Of a stretch of DNA of 64,000 bases, positions 16,196 through 24,340 are shown piece by piece (position 1 is the stretch's first letter; each line of letters begins with the position of its first letter). The notes under the pieces are model-generated. The model saw nothing but the letters and a program-made list of their open reading frames with translations, searched no databases and was not told the DNA's origin. Position numbers and translations under genes: made by a program. Origin of the DNA: Streptomyces subrutilus (GTDB lineage Bacteria > Actinomycetota > Actinomycetes > Streptomycetales > Streptomycetaceae); NCBI RefSeq assembly GCF_008704535.1, contig NZ_CP023701.1, positions 5,250,001-5,314,000 on the forward strand, written 5' to 3'.

Positions 16196-17361
16196 GCCCA
16201 GCCTCCTTGCTTGCGGCGGGTGCGGCGCAGCAGCCAGAAGAAGAACGGGCTGCCGATCAGGGCGGTCAGGACGCCGAGTGGCAGCTCGGCGGGCTGGGCG
16301 ACGGTACGGGCGGCCAGGTCCCCGGCCACCAGCACGACGGCTCCGGCGAGGGCGCTGCCGGGGACGAGGAAGCGGTGGCCGGGGCCGTTGGCCATGCGCA
16401 GCAGGTGCGGGACCAGCAGGCCGATGAAGGTGATGACGCCGGCCACGGCGACGGCGGCCGCGGTGAGCAGCGCGACGACCAGGATCAGTGCGAGGCGCAG
16501 CCGTTCGACGTCGATGCCGAGGTGGCGGGCGGGCCGCTCGCCGAGCGCGAGCAGGTCGAGGCGGCGGGCGTAGAAGGGGGCGACGAGCAGGCCGGCGAGG
16601 GCGCAGGGCAGGACGGCGAGCACCTTCGGCCAGGTGGCCTGGGCCAGGGAGCCGAGCTGCCAGAAGGTGATCTGGTTGACCTGGCCGCTGTCCGCGAAGA
16701 AGACGAACAGGCCGATCAGGGCGCCCGCGAAGGCGTTGACGGCGATGCCGGTGAGGATGAGGGTGACGACCTCGGTCTTCCCGCCGTTGCGGGACAGGAG
16801 GTAGACGGCGCTCACGGTGACCAGACCGGCGACGAACGCGCAGACCGTGATGGTCCAGTTGCCGAAGAAGGTGAGCCCGAGCCCGATGGCGGCGACCGCG
16901 CCGACGGCCGCGCCGGCCGAGATCCCGATGACGCCGGGCTCGGCGAGCGGGTTGCCGAACACGCCCTGCATGAGCGCGCCCGCGCAGCCGAGGCTGGCGC
17001 CGACGAGCAGCGCGAGGACCACGCGGGGCAGCCGTACGTTCCACAGCACGCTCTCCCCGACCCGGTCCAGCGGCGCCCCGCCGAGGCCCGCGCGGTGCTG
17101 GACGGAGGCGAGCACGTCCCCGAGGGGGATGTCGTACGCGCCGGTTCCGGCGGAGACGAGCGCGAGGAGGGCGAGGGCGGCGACGAGGGCGCCGGTGAGC
17201 AGGACCGCCTTGCGGCCGCGGGGCCGGGGCGGGACGGGCGCGCCGCCCGGCCGCCTGCCGGGGGAGGGGGCGGGGGAGGGCGAGGGGGCGGCGTCGGCGG
17301 CCGGGGCCGTGGCGGCCGGGGCGGTCGCGTCCGCGCGCGGCGGGTCGTGGGGCAGGGTCAC
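16192..17361 (-). CDS. hmuU: Haem ABC transporter permease (FecCD family, HmuU-like)
   Basis: 389 residues. A Pro/Ala-rich 50-residue N-terminal tail precedes about ten transmembrane helices. FecCD hallmarks include LPRVVLALLVGASLGCAGALMQ, the NPLAEPGVIGISAGAAVGA segment, and GVITFIGLLVPHLLRMANGP in the second half. The FecCD family imports iron chelates or haem with a dedicated lipoprotein. It begins one base after the hmuT stop and ends overlapping hmuV. Assignment to haem rests on the neighbours (HtaA proteins, haem oxygenase). Confidence 0.92.
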   Translation of the reverse strand: MTLPHDPPRADATAPAATAPAADAAPSPSPAPSPGRRPGGAPVPPRPRGRKAVLLTGALVAALALLALVSAGTGAYDIPLGDVLASVQHRAGLGGAPLDRVGESVLWNVRLPRVVLALLVGASLGCAGALMQGVFGNPLAEPGVIGISAGAAVGAVAAIGLGLTFFGNWTITVCAFVAGLVTVSAVYLLSRNGGKTEVVTLILTGIAVNAFAGALIGLFVFFADSGQVNQITFWQLGSLAQATWPKVLAVLPCALAGLLVAPFYARRLDLLALGERPARHLGIDVERLRLALILVVALLTAAAVAVAGVITFIGLLVPHLLRMANGPGHRFLVPGSALAGAVVLVAGDLAARTVAQPAELPLGVLTALIGSPFFFWLLRRTRRKQGGWA

Positions 17362-17362
17362 G

Positions 17363-18403
17363 TCAGGCGCCCTTGCCGTAGAGCTGGGCGACCAGCGAGG
17401 TCAGCACCTGGTCGGTGCGGGGGCCGTAGTTGAGCAGGACCCCGTCGTCGATGGTGATCACCCGGCGGTCCATGCCGGCCGGGGTCTCGGCGACTCCGGG
17501 GATCTTGACGAGCCCGTCGACGCCGCCGACGGACTCCAGGCCCTTGGACATGACGAGGATCGCGTCGGGGGCCGCGGCCGCCAGCGCCTCGCTGGTGATC
17601 GGGGTGAAGTCCTTGCCGAGTCCGGACTCCTTGCCCGTGTCGACCGCGCCCGCGGCCTCCAGCAGCGAGGCCGCGCCGGAGTCGGAGCCGCCGAGCAGGT
17701 AGACGGAGGCGGTGCCGCGCAGGTAAAGGAACGCGACCCGGGGCTTCTTCCCGGAGGCGGCCGGAACCTCCGTGCGGGCGGTGGCGATCCGCGCGGCGGT
17801 GCGCTCGTTGAGCCGGGTGCCCGCCTCCTTGACGCCGAGCGCGGCGGCCACGGCATCGGTGCGCTTCGCCACGTCCTCCAGCGTCTTGGCCGGGGCGACG
17901 ACCAGGACCGGGATGCCCGCGTCGCGGATCTGCTGGACCGCTTCGGCCGGACCGCTCGTGGTCTCGGCCAGGACCAGGGTCGGACGCAGCGACAGCACGC
18001 TCTCGGCGGAGACGTCGTGGCCCCGCGTCACCACGGGCAGCTTGGCGGCCTGTTCGAAGGTGGCGGTGATGTCGCGGGCGACGACCTGGCCGCCGAGCCC
18101 GAGGGTGTACACGATCTCGTTGAGGCTGCCGGTCAGCGGAACGATGCGGTCCGCCGAGGCCACCGTGACCTGCGTCCCGTCGGCCGAGGCCACCGTCACG
18201 GGCAGCGCGGGAGCGGGCGGCGGCATCAGCGGCTCCACCCGGTCCGGGGCGGCGGCCGGTGCGGAGCGGGCGGCCGGGCCCGCTGGGGCGGCCGGGCTCC
18301 CGCACCCCGTCGCGGCCAGGGCCAGGGCGACCAGAGTGGTCGTCAGGGCCAGTCCGAGACGGGAGGGTCGGAAGGGGCGGGGTGACGCGGCGGGCGAAGG
18401 CAC
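17363..18403 (-). CDS. hmuT: Haem ABC transporter substrate-binding lipoprotein (HmuT-like)
   Basis: 346 residues. The signal ends in ALAATGC (lipobox). The body is a class III periplasmic-binding fold: RIVPLTGSLNEIVYTLGLGG, then VVARDITATF, VSAESVLSLRPTLVLAE, and near the end RTDQVLTSLVAQLYGKGA. It resembles haemin-binding proteins. GTG 18403 is the first in-frame start before the signal. It is the first gene of hmuTUV and shares a 120-bp divergent promoter region, containing a strong iron box, with the first HtaA gene. Expected to receive haem from the HtaA proteins and pass it to HmuU. Confidence 0.9.
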   Translation of the reverse strand: MPSPAASPRPFRPSRLGLALTTTLVALALAATGCGSPAAPAGPAARSAPAAAPDRVEPLMPPPAPALPVTVASADGTQVTVASADRIVPLTGSLNEIVYTLGLGGQVVARDITATFEQAAKLPVVTRGHDVSAESVLSLRPTLVLAETTSGPAEAVQQIRDAGIPVLVVAPAKTLEDVAKRTDAVAAALGVKEAGTRLNERTAARIATARTEVPAASGKKPRVAFLYLRGTASVYLLGGSDSGAASLLEAAGAVDTGKESGLGKDFTPITSEALAAAAPDAILVMSKGLESVGGVDGLVKIPGVAETPAGMDRRVITIDDGVLLNYGPRTDQVLTSLVAQLYGKGA

Positions 18404-18477
18404 GAAGGCACCGTCCTGATCGTGCGACTGGTGAATGTTGCGGGGACCGGGGGGTTCCGCACCCAGCCGCCGGTAGT

Positions 18478-18496
18478 TTAGGTTAGCCTAACCTGA
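18478..18496. promoter_or_regulatory. Near-consensus iron box in the hmuT/htaA divergent promoter
   Basis: TTAGGTTAGCCTAACCTGA matches the DmdR/IdeR consensus at 17 of 19 positions and is almost a perfect palindrome. It lies 28 bp before the HtaA start and 75 bp before hmuT, so one site could repress both directions under iron-replete conditions. Confidence 0.85.
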
Positions 18497-18523
18497 CTTC
18501 GCTAGCCCCTGGAGGGGACAACC

Positions 18524-20023
18524 ATGTCCGCAAGACCCGCCCGTGCCTGCGCAGTCGCCCTGCTCGCGGCCCTGCTGGGAGCGCTGCTCCCGGCCACCGT
18601 CGCACAGGCCGCCGACCGCGCCGTGCAGGGGGGCCGACTGGACTGGGGCATCAAGTCGTCCTTCCAGAGTTACGTCACCGGCCCCATCGCGAAAGGCGGG
18701 TTCACGCTGAAGGGCGGCGCCGCCACCGTCGGCGGCAGCCTCTTCCGCTTCCACTCGGCGGCCGGCTCCTACGACCCGGACAGCGGCACCTTCAGCGCCT
18801 CCTTCTCCGGCGGCGTGACCTTCCAGGGTCACCAGAAGCCGGACGGCACCAACGAGCTGGACATGACCGTCAGCCGGCCCACCGTCAAGATCTCGGGCGG
18901 CCGCGGCACCCTGTACGTGGACGTCTCCAGCAAGGCCAAGGACACCGGCGCGGTCAGCAACCGCTCCCAGGTGGCCTTCGCCACCCTCGGCCTGGGCGGC
19001 ATCGACATGAAGGGCGGCGGCACCCCGATCGCCCTCACGAACGTCCCGGCCACCCTCACCGCCGAGGGCGCCCAGTCCTTCGCCGGCTACTACGCGGCCG
19101 GCACCCGGCTCGACCCGGTCTCGCTCTCCGCCGACGTCAAGGCCCCCGCCGCCGACCCGGCCCGGCAGCCCGCCGCGTCCCCGAGCGCCCGGCCGAGCAC
19201 CTCCGCCGAAGCGCCGCAGGCCGGCGGCGCCTTCACCGACGCCGCCGTCGACTGGGGCGTGCGGCGCACCTTCCGCGAGTACGTCACCGGCTCCGTCGGC
19301 CAGGGCAAGTGGACCCTCGCCGAAGGCGCCGAGGACGGCGGCGCGCTCTTCCGCTTCCCCCAGGGCAAGGGCTCGTACGACGGCGGGAAGGGCGTCCTCG
19401 ACGCGGCCTTCGCGGGCAGCGTCCACTTCACCGGCGCCCACCTCGACCTGAAGCTCGCCAAGGTCACCGTCAAGGTGGAGAACGGCAAGGGCGTCCTGTC
19501 CGCCGACGTCACCACCCCCGCCGAGACCAAGCCCGCCGTGCCGCTCGTCGAGTTCGACGCCAAGGGCCTGAAGGCCGAAGGCGCGCTGGCCACCCTGACC
19601 GAGGCCCCGGCCACCCTCACCGAGGGCGGCTCCCAGGCCTTCAACTCCATGTACAAGGCCGGCACCGAGATGGACCCCGTCTCGCTCGCCGTCGCCCTCG
19701 ACGCCACCGCCCAGCTGCCCGCCCTGCCCGACCTGGGCTCGACGGCCCCGCCCGCCGACCCCGCCGCGACGGCCACGGCCCCCGCCGCCGCGCCCGCCGC
19801 CGCGTCCGAGACGTCCTCCCGTACCGGGCTGTACGCCGCCCTCGCCGTCGCCGTGCTGCTCCTCGCGGGCGGCGCAGCGTTCCTGGTCGTGCGCAACCGC
19901 CGCACGTCGGCCGCGGCCGGGCCCGAGGCCGAGGCCGCGACCGAGGCCGACGCGGCCGACGCGGCCGACGCCGGAGCCGAGCCCGGGACCACCCCCGCGT
20001 CGGGCCCCACCGACGCCCGGTAG
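18524..20023 (+). CDS. Secreted, membrane-anchored haem-binding protein with two HtaA domains
   Basis: 499 residues. A Sec signal ends near VAQA/A. Two HtaA repeats follow: about residues 35-205 (GGRLDWGIKSSFQSYV) and 240-395 (AAVDWGVRRTFREYVTG), each ending in a DPVSL-containing strand. HtaA domains of Corynebacterium bind haem at the cell surface. A Pro/Ala linker leads to one C-terminal helix (YAALAVAVLLLAGGAAFLVV) and a charged 40-residue tail; there is no sortase motif. GGAGGGG precedes the start, and an iron box lies just upstream. Probably the membrane-proximal acceptor in a haem relay to HmuT. Confidence 0.88.
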   Translation: MSARPARACAVALLAALLGALLPATVAQAADRAVQGGRLDWGIKSSFQSYVTGPIAKGGFTLKGGAATVGGSLFRFHSAAGSYDPDSGTFSASFSGGVTFQGHQKPDGTNELDMTVSRPTVKISGGRGTLYVDVSSKAKDTGAVSNRSQVAFATLGLGGIDMKGGGTPIALTNVPATLTAEGAQSFAGYYAAGTRLDPVSLSADVKAPAADPARQPAASPSARPSTSAEAPQAGGAFTDAAVDWGVRRTFREYVTGSVGQGKWTLAEGAEDGGALFRFPQGKGSYDGGKGVLDAAFAGSVHFTGAHLDLKLAKVTVKVENGKGVLSADVTTPAETKPAVPLVEFDAKGLKAEGALATLTEAPATLTEGGSQAFNSMYKAGTEMDPVSLAVALDATAQLPALPDLGSTAPPADPAATATAPAAAPAAASETSSRTGLYAALAVAVLLLAGGAAFLVVRNRRTSAAAGPEAEAATEADAADAADAGAEPGTTPASGPTDAR

Positions 20024-20118
20024 ACCTCCCCCACCCCCACCCCCACCCCCACGCGCCACCCCACCCCCCCATCCCCCCGCGCCATCCCCGTATCCCGTTC
20101 CCCCAGGAGTACCCAGCC
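20024..20118. repeat. C-rich low-complexity spacer
   Basis: The 95-bp gap between the two HtaA genes is largely runs of CCCCCA/CCCCCAC on the plus strand, then an AGGAG ribosome site at 20105-20109. No terminator hairpin is visible, so read-through from the first gene is likely. Confidence 0.6.
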
Positions 20119-21654
20119 ATGTCGTCCACCCGCCGTCCGATCGCCATCGCCGCGGCCATCCTCACCGCCGCCGCACTCGGCACCACCGCCTTCGTCCTGC
20201 CCGCGGCCGCCGCCGGCGCCCCGGCCGCGGCCCCGCTGGCCGGCGGCGCCCCGACCGCACCGATGAAGATCGTCGGGGGCACCCTCGACTGGGGCGTGCT
20301 CGCCAGCTACCGGGCGTACGTGACGGGCATGGCCAAGGGTGCCGTGACCGTGGCCGACGGCGCCAAGGCCAACGAGGACGGCAGCCTGCGCTTCGGCGAG
20401 GCCACCGGCCAGTACGACCCGACCGCCGGGCACGTGGTGACGGCCGCCTTCAAGGGCAGCGTCACCTTCACCTCGCCGGCCCCGCCGGTCGGCCACGGCT
20501 TCGATGTCAAGCTCGCGGACTTCCGCATCGACACGGGCACCAAGAAGCTCACCGCCGACGTCACCCGGGACGGGACCACCGCCCAGGACGTCCCGCTCGC
20601 CACCGTCGCCTTCGGCGGCCAGGCGATGGACAAGCTGGAGACCAAGCTCACCAAGGAGGCGGCCACCGCGCTCGGTTCGGCCGGCTACGAGGGCAGGACC
20701 GGCGACCCGCTGACCGCGAAGCTGGAGTTCGCGAAGCCCGAGCCGAAGCCGACCGAGCCCACGCCGGACCCGACGAAGCCCACGACCGACCCGACGAAGC
20801 CGACGCCGGACCCGACCAGGCCCACGACCGACCCGGTCAAGCCGACCACCGACCCCACGAAGCCCCCCACCCAGCCCGTCGCCCCGGCCGACGGCGCGCA
20901 GAAGGTGCTCAGCGCCAAGCTGACCTGGGGCGTCAAGGAGTCGTTCCGCACGTACGTGCTGAACGCGGGCACCATCACCCCGGGCAGCGGGGCCGTCAAG
21001 AACGGCGACCTCTACGACTTCGCCCTCGCCAAGGGCGAGCTCGACGCCGCCGGGCAGAAGCTGAACGTCTCCTTCGAGGGCGGCCTCCGCTTCCAGTACG
21101 CGGCCCACGGCATCGACATGCGCTTCGCCAACCCGCGCGTCGAGGCCTCCGGCAAGACCGGAACCCTGTACGTCGACGTCCACAACAACACCGGCAGCAA
21201 GACGGGCGTCCCCTTCGCCACGCTCGACCTGTCGAAGACCGACTACAAGACCAAGGGCGGCGTGCTGGCGGTCAACGCGCCCGCGGCCTTCACCGCCCAG
21301 GGCGCCGCCGCCTTCGCCAACGACACGACCGGCTCCCTGTACAAGGCGGGCGACGCGATCGACCCGGTCGGCTTCTCCCTGGCCGTGGACAAGGACGCCA
21401 CCCTCCCGTCGACCGGCGGCGCCACCGGCGGCACCGGTGGTACGGGCACCACCGGCGGTACGGGCGGCACCGCGGGCGGTGGCTCCGTCGGCGGTTCCAC
21501 GGGCGGTTCCACGGGCGGTTCCGTGGGCGGCAACCTGGCCGCCACCGGCGCCGAGGTCCCGGCCGGGGTGCTGCTCGGCACCTCCGGCGCGATCGTCGCC
21601 GCCGGTGCGGGCGCGGTGTACTTCGCGCGCCGCCGCCGCATGGCCCAGAACTGA
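20119..21654 (+). CDS. Cell-wall HtaA-domain haem-binding protein with sortase-E-like LAATG signal
   Basis: 511 residues. A signal peptide (FVLPAAAAGA) precedes HtaA domain 1 (about 50-205, GGTLDWGVLASYRAYVTG). A linker of PTPDPTKPTTDP-type repeats (about 210-255) separates it from domain 2 (about 265-420, AKLTWGVKESFRTYV). A Gly/Thr/Ser-rich spacer (about 435-475) ends in LAATG, then a hydrophobic helix and RRRR, matching the LAXTG class recognised by class E sortases in Streptomyces. It should therefore be fixed to peptidoglycan, outside its membrane-bound partner at 18524. AGGAG precedes ATG 20119. Probably co-transcribed with that gene under iron control. Confidence 0.88.
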   Translation: MSSTRRPIAIAAAILTAAALGTTAFVLPAAAAGAPAAAPLAGGAPTAPMKIVGGTLDWGVLASYRAYVTGMAKGAVTVADGAKANEDGSLRFGEATGQYDPTAGHVVTAAFKGSVTFTSPAPPVGHGFDVKLADFRIDTGTKKLTADVTRDGTTAQDVPLATVAFGGQAMDKLETKLTKEAATALGSAGYEGRTGDPLTAKLEFAKPEPKPTEPTPDPTKPTTDPTKPTPDPTRPTTDPVKPTTDPTKPPTQPVAPADGAQKVLSAKLTWGVKESFRTYVLNAGTITPGSGAVKNGDLYDFALAKGELDAAGQKLNVSFEGGLRFQYAAHGIDMRFANPRVEASGKTGTLYVDVHNNTGSKTGVPFATLDLSKTDYKTKGGVLAVNAPAAFTAQGAAAFANDTTGSLYKAGDAIDPVGFSLAVDKDATLPSTGGATGGTGGTGTTGGTGGTAGGGSVGGSTGGSTGGSVGGNLAATGAEVPAGVLLGTSGAIVAAGAGAVYFARRRRMAQN

Positions 21655-21673
21655 CCCGTGCTTCAATGCCCGC

Positions 21674-22354
21674 GTGAACGATCTCGACGTCCTCAGGGTC
21701 TTCTGCGCGGGTGACGGCCGGCACGGCAACCTGCTCGGAGTCGTACGCGACGGCCGGACCTGCCCCGACGACACGTCGCGGCAGGCCCTGGCCGCACGGC
21801 TCGGCTACAGCGAGACGGTGTTCGTCGACGACCCCGAACGCGGGGTCGTCGACATCCGCACGCCCGGCACCCGGATGGACTTCGCGGGACATCCGCTGGT
21901 CGGGGTCGCGTGGCTGCTGGACGTCGAGGAGCTGCGGCCCCCGGCCGGCGCCGTCTGGGCCCGCGACGACGGCGAGTTCACCTGGATCACGGTGCGCCCC
22001 GAGTGGGTCCGGGGCAAGCGCACCGAGCAGTACGCGAACGCGGCCGAGGTCGACGCGCTGCCCGCCCCGCCGCCCGGCGAGGGCTGGCTCTACGCGTGGG
22101 CGTGGGAGGACGAGTCGGCGGGCCGCGTGCGCGCCCGCGGGTTTCCGCGCCGCCCCGACGGGGTCATCGCCGAGGACGAGGCCACCGGTTCGGCGGCCGT
22201 CCTGCTGACCGCACGGCTCAACCGCGCCCTCAACATCACCCAGGGCGCGGGCTCCCAGATCCTCACCGCCCCCGGCCCGGACGGCACGGTCGAGATCGGC
22301 GGCCGCGTCCGCTTCGCCGAACCCTCCCAGGTGCGCTTCCCGGCCCCGGCCTAG
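21674..22354 (+). CDS. Short PhzF-family protein
   Basis: 226 residues, shorter than the 286-residue paralogue at 10810. The N-terminal half keeps LDVLRVFCAGDGRHGNLLGV and LGYSETVFVDD plus MDFAGHPLVGVAWLL; the C-terminal half keeps EDEATGSAAVLLTARL. The core fold is recognisable but truncated loops make activity uncertain. GTG 21674 lies 19 bp after the HtaA stop, so it may be the last gene of that unit. The stop codon TAG is inside the CTAG that forms the left edge of the palindromic element, so the element abuts the gene exactly. Confidence 0.78.
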   Translation: MNDLDVLRVFCAGDGRHGNLLGVVRDGRTCPDDTSRQALAARLGYSETVFVDDPERGVVDIRTPGTRMDFAGHPLVGVAWLLDVEELRPPAGAVWARDDGEFTWITVRPEWVRGKRTEQYANAAEVDALPAPPPGEGWLYAWAWEDESAGRVRARGFPRRPDGVIAEDEATGSAAVLLTARLNRALNITQGAGSQILTAPGPDGTVEIGGRVRFAEPSQVRFPAPA

Positions 22355-22518
22355 GCCGTCTCTTTCGGATCTTGCCGGGCCCGCGACGCCTGGCACCGTG
22401 CCTGGCCGCACTGCCGAGGCGACCACGTACGTCCAGTACGCGAGCGCCCGGCAGCACGCCCAGGCACGGCACCAGACGCCGCGGGCTCGGCCGACAAGAT
22501 CCGAAAGAGACGACCTAG
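22351..22518. mobile_element. CTAG-bounded palindromic element, copy 1 (MITE-like)
   Basis: 168 bp bounded by CTAG at both ends. The left arm (22355-22405) and the reverse complement of the right arm (22460-22514) agree at 45 of 51 positions with one 4-base insertion; the arms begin GCCGTCTCTTTCGGATCTTG and GTCGTCTCTTTCGGATCTTG. The middle keeps some pairing (CTGCCG/CGGCAG). No protein is encoded. A copy in the same orientation at 33886-34054 differs only by one extra C. The TAG of the left CTAG is the stop codon of the PhzF gene, and a strong hairpin follows 38 bp downstream. Best read as a non-autonomous transposable element; family not identified. Confidence 0.8.
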
Positions 22519-22556
22519 GTCGCCCCTCTCGCCCCGGCTGCGCCGTGCGCACGCGG

Positions 22557-22595
22557 ACGGGCCGGCCCGGTGCTGTTCGCACCGGGCCGGCCCGT
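22557..22595. terminator. 16-bp perfect inverted repeat
   Basis: 22557-22572 pairs exactly with 22580-22595 around a 7-base loop. It lies between the palindromic element and the haem oxygenase stop codon and would terminate transcripts from both sides. Confidence 0.8.
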
Positions 22596-22629
22596 TCCGT
22601 ACGGCTCGTACGCCCCGCGGGCTACGTGC

Positions 22630-23277
22630 TCACGCGCTCAGCGGGAACTGCTCGCCCAGCTCGCGGAAGACCGCGCCGTTGAAGTCGAAGGCGCGCTTGC
22701 ACTCGTCGATGATGCGCTGCTTCTCCAGGTCGTCCGCGGAGATCGCGTCGAGCAGCTCGCGGTAGCCGCGCTTGAACGCCGCCGGGTTGGAGATGTCCGC
22801 GAACACGTAGAAGCGGACGCCGTCGCCCTTGCGCTCGAAGCCCCAGGTGCGCTCGGCCTTGTCGCGGATGATCTGGCCGCCGGAGAGGTCCCCGAGGTAG
22901 CGGGTGTAGTGGTGGGCCACGTACCCGCCCGGCCACTCGGCCGCGCACTGCGCGACCCGCGCGGCGTAGGCCTCGGTCGCGGGCAGCGCCACCACGCTCT
23001 CGCGCCAGTCGGGGCCCAGCAGGTGGGCCAGGTCGCGCTCGATCTCCTCGACGCGCATCAGCTCGGGCTGGATGAAGGGTCCCGCGACCGGGTCGTCCTT
23101 CAGGGTTTCGGCCGCGTCCTCCAGGGCCCGGTACACGAACCACAGCTGTTCGGTGTAGCGCGTGTACGCGTCCACGCCGAGCCGGCCACCGAGCAGGTCG
23201 CTCATGAAGGTCGACGTCTCGGCCTCGGTGTGCTGCTCGTGCGAGGCGACGCGGATGACCGTAGAGAAGGCGTCCAA
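22630..23277 (-). CDS. Haem oxygenase (biliverdin-producing)
   Basis: 215 residues of the HmuO/HO-1 family. It cleaves haem to biliverdin, CO and ferrous iron. The proximal histidine lies in VASHEQHTEAETSTFM, and the distal helix contains YTRYLGDLSGGQIIRDKAER with the flexible glycines. I start it at TTG 23277 because GGAGG (complement of 23284-23288) is six bases upstream and the family N-terminus LDAFSTVIR begins there; the ATG at 23325 would add 16 unrelated residues. An 18-bp palindrome 60 bp upstream resembles an iron box. It completes the haem-use pathway of this block. Confidence 0.9.
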   Translation of the reverse strand: MDAFSTVIRVASHEQHTEAETSTFMSDLLGGRLGVDAYTRYTEQLWFVYRALEDAAETLKDDPVAGPFIQPELMRVEEIERDLAHLLGPDWRESVVALPATEAYAARVAQCAAEWPGGYVAHHYTRYLGDLSGGQIIRDKAERTWGFERKGDGVRFYVFADISNPAAFKRGYRELLDAISADDLEKQRIIDECKRAFDFNGAVFRELGEQFPLSA

Positions 23278-23337
23278 GACGGACCTCCAAGAAAGGGGAA
23301 ACAGGCGTGGCGGTCTGACCGCCACACCGATCCTCCT

Positions 23338-23355
23338 ACTTAGGCTTGCCTAAGT
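23338..23355. promoter_or_regulatory. Iron-box-like palindrome upstream of haem oxygenase
   Basis: ACTTAGGC-TT-GCCTAAGT is perfectly symmetrical and contains the TTAGGC/GCCTAA half-sites typical of DtxR/IdeR operators. The spacing differs from the 19-bp consensus. It is 60-78 bp upstream of the TTG start on the minus strand. Confidence 0.6.
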
Positions 23356-23410
23356 CAATGTGTTCCCGACGGCTTGTCGGTAAAAAATCCGGGCGTACGG
23401 GCCCTCCTGC

Positions 23411-24268
23411 CTAAGGCAGCGTCAGGATGTCCGCTCCGGTGTCCGTCACCACCAACGTGTGTTCGAACTGCGCCGTGCGCTTGCGGTCCTTGGTGACCAC
23501 CGTCCAGCCGTCCGCCCACATGTCGTACTCGTGCGTGCCCAGGGTCAGCATCGGCTCGATGGTGAAGGTCATCCCGGGCTCGATGACGGTGGTGGCGTGC
23601 GGGCTGTCGTAGTGCGGGACGATCAGGCCGGAGTGGAAGGACGAGTTGATGCCGTGGCCCGTGAAGTCGCGGACCACGCCGTAGCCGAAGCGCTTCGCGT
23701 ACGACTCGATGACCCGCCCGATGATGTTGATCTGGCGGCCCGGCCTGACGGCCTTGATGGCCCGGTTCAGGGCCTCGCGGGTGCGCTCCACCAGCAGCCG
23801 CGACTCCTCGTCCACCTCCCCGCACAGGTAGGTGGCGTTGTTGTCGCCGTGCACCCCGCCGATGTAGGCGGTCACGTCGAGGTTCACGATGTCGCCGTCG
23901 CGCAGGACGGTGGAATCGGGGATGCCGTGGCAGATGACCTCGTTGACGGAGGAGCACAGGGACTTCGGGAAGCCCCGGTAGCCGAGCGTCGAGGGGTAGG
24001 CCCCGTGGTCGCACATGTAGTCGTGGGCGACCTTGTCGAGCGCGTCGGTGGTCACCCCCGGCGCGATCAGCTTGGCGGCCTCCTCCATCGCCTGGGCGGC
24101 GATCCGGCCGGCGGTGCGCATGGCCTCGATGGTCTCGGCGGACTGCACCTCCGGCCCGGTGTACGGAGTGGGCGCGGGCTTGCCGACGTACTCGGGCCGG
24201 CGGATGTTTCCGGGAACGGAACGGACGGGAGAGAGCTCGCCTGGTACGAGCAGCGACTGACCGGACAT
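23411..24268 (-). CDS. map: Type I methionine aminopeptidase
   Basis: 285 residues. Removes the N-terminal methionine of nascent proteins. The metal ligands are visible: DVTAYIGGVHGDNNATYLCG (two Asp), FTGHGI (His), GMTFTIEPML (Glu) and FEHTLVVTD (Glu), with CHGIPD as the substrate-site histidine. The N-terminal 35-residue extension with GNIRRPEYVGKP is typical of actinobacterial copies. ATG 24268 is the family start. Possibly one of two map genes in the genome; that cannot be seen here. Confidence 0.93.
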   Translation of the reverse strand: MSGQSLLVPGELSPVRSVPGNIRRPEYVGKPAPTPYTGPEVQSAETIEAMRTAGRIAAQAMEEAAKLIAPGVTTDALDKVAHDYMCDHGAYPSTLGYRGFPKSLCSSVNEVICHGIPDSTVLRDGDIVNLDVTAYIGGVHGDNNATYLCGEVDEESRLLVERTREALNRAIKAVRPGRQINIIGRVIESYAKRFGYGVVRDFTGHGINSSFHSGLIVPHYDSPHATTVIEPGMTFTIEPMLTLGTHEYDMWADGWTVVTKDRKRTAQFEHTLVVTDTGADILTLP

Positions 24269-24340
24269 GCAGGCGAGTGTATCCAGCGGGTATGGGGCAG
24301 GCTGGCGGCAGAGAGCGGCATCGAGAGGAGCAAGACGACG

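Noticed and set aside
15308..17044. Apparent 578-codon ABC ATPase with long N-terminal extension
   Set aside because: The part beyond 16195 is off-frame hmuU. The true start is GTG 16195, overlapping the hmuU stop.
10810..22354. Two PhzF genes as evidence of phenazine biosynthesis
   Set aside because: No other phenazine genes are present, and PhzF-fold proteins are widespread with other or unknown substrates.
23367..23390. Hairpin near GTCGGTAAAAAA as terminator of map
   Set aside because: The A-run is on the wrong side for a plus-strand terminator, and on the minus strand the T-run precedes the hairpin; the stem is only five base pairs.
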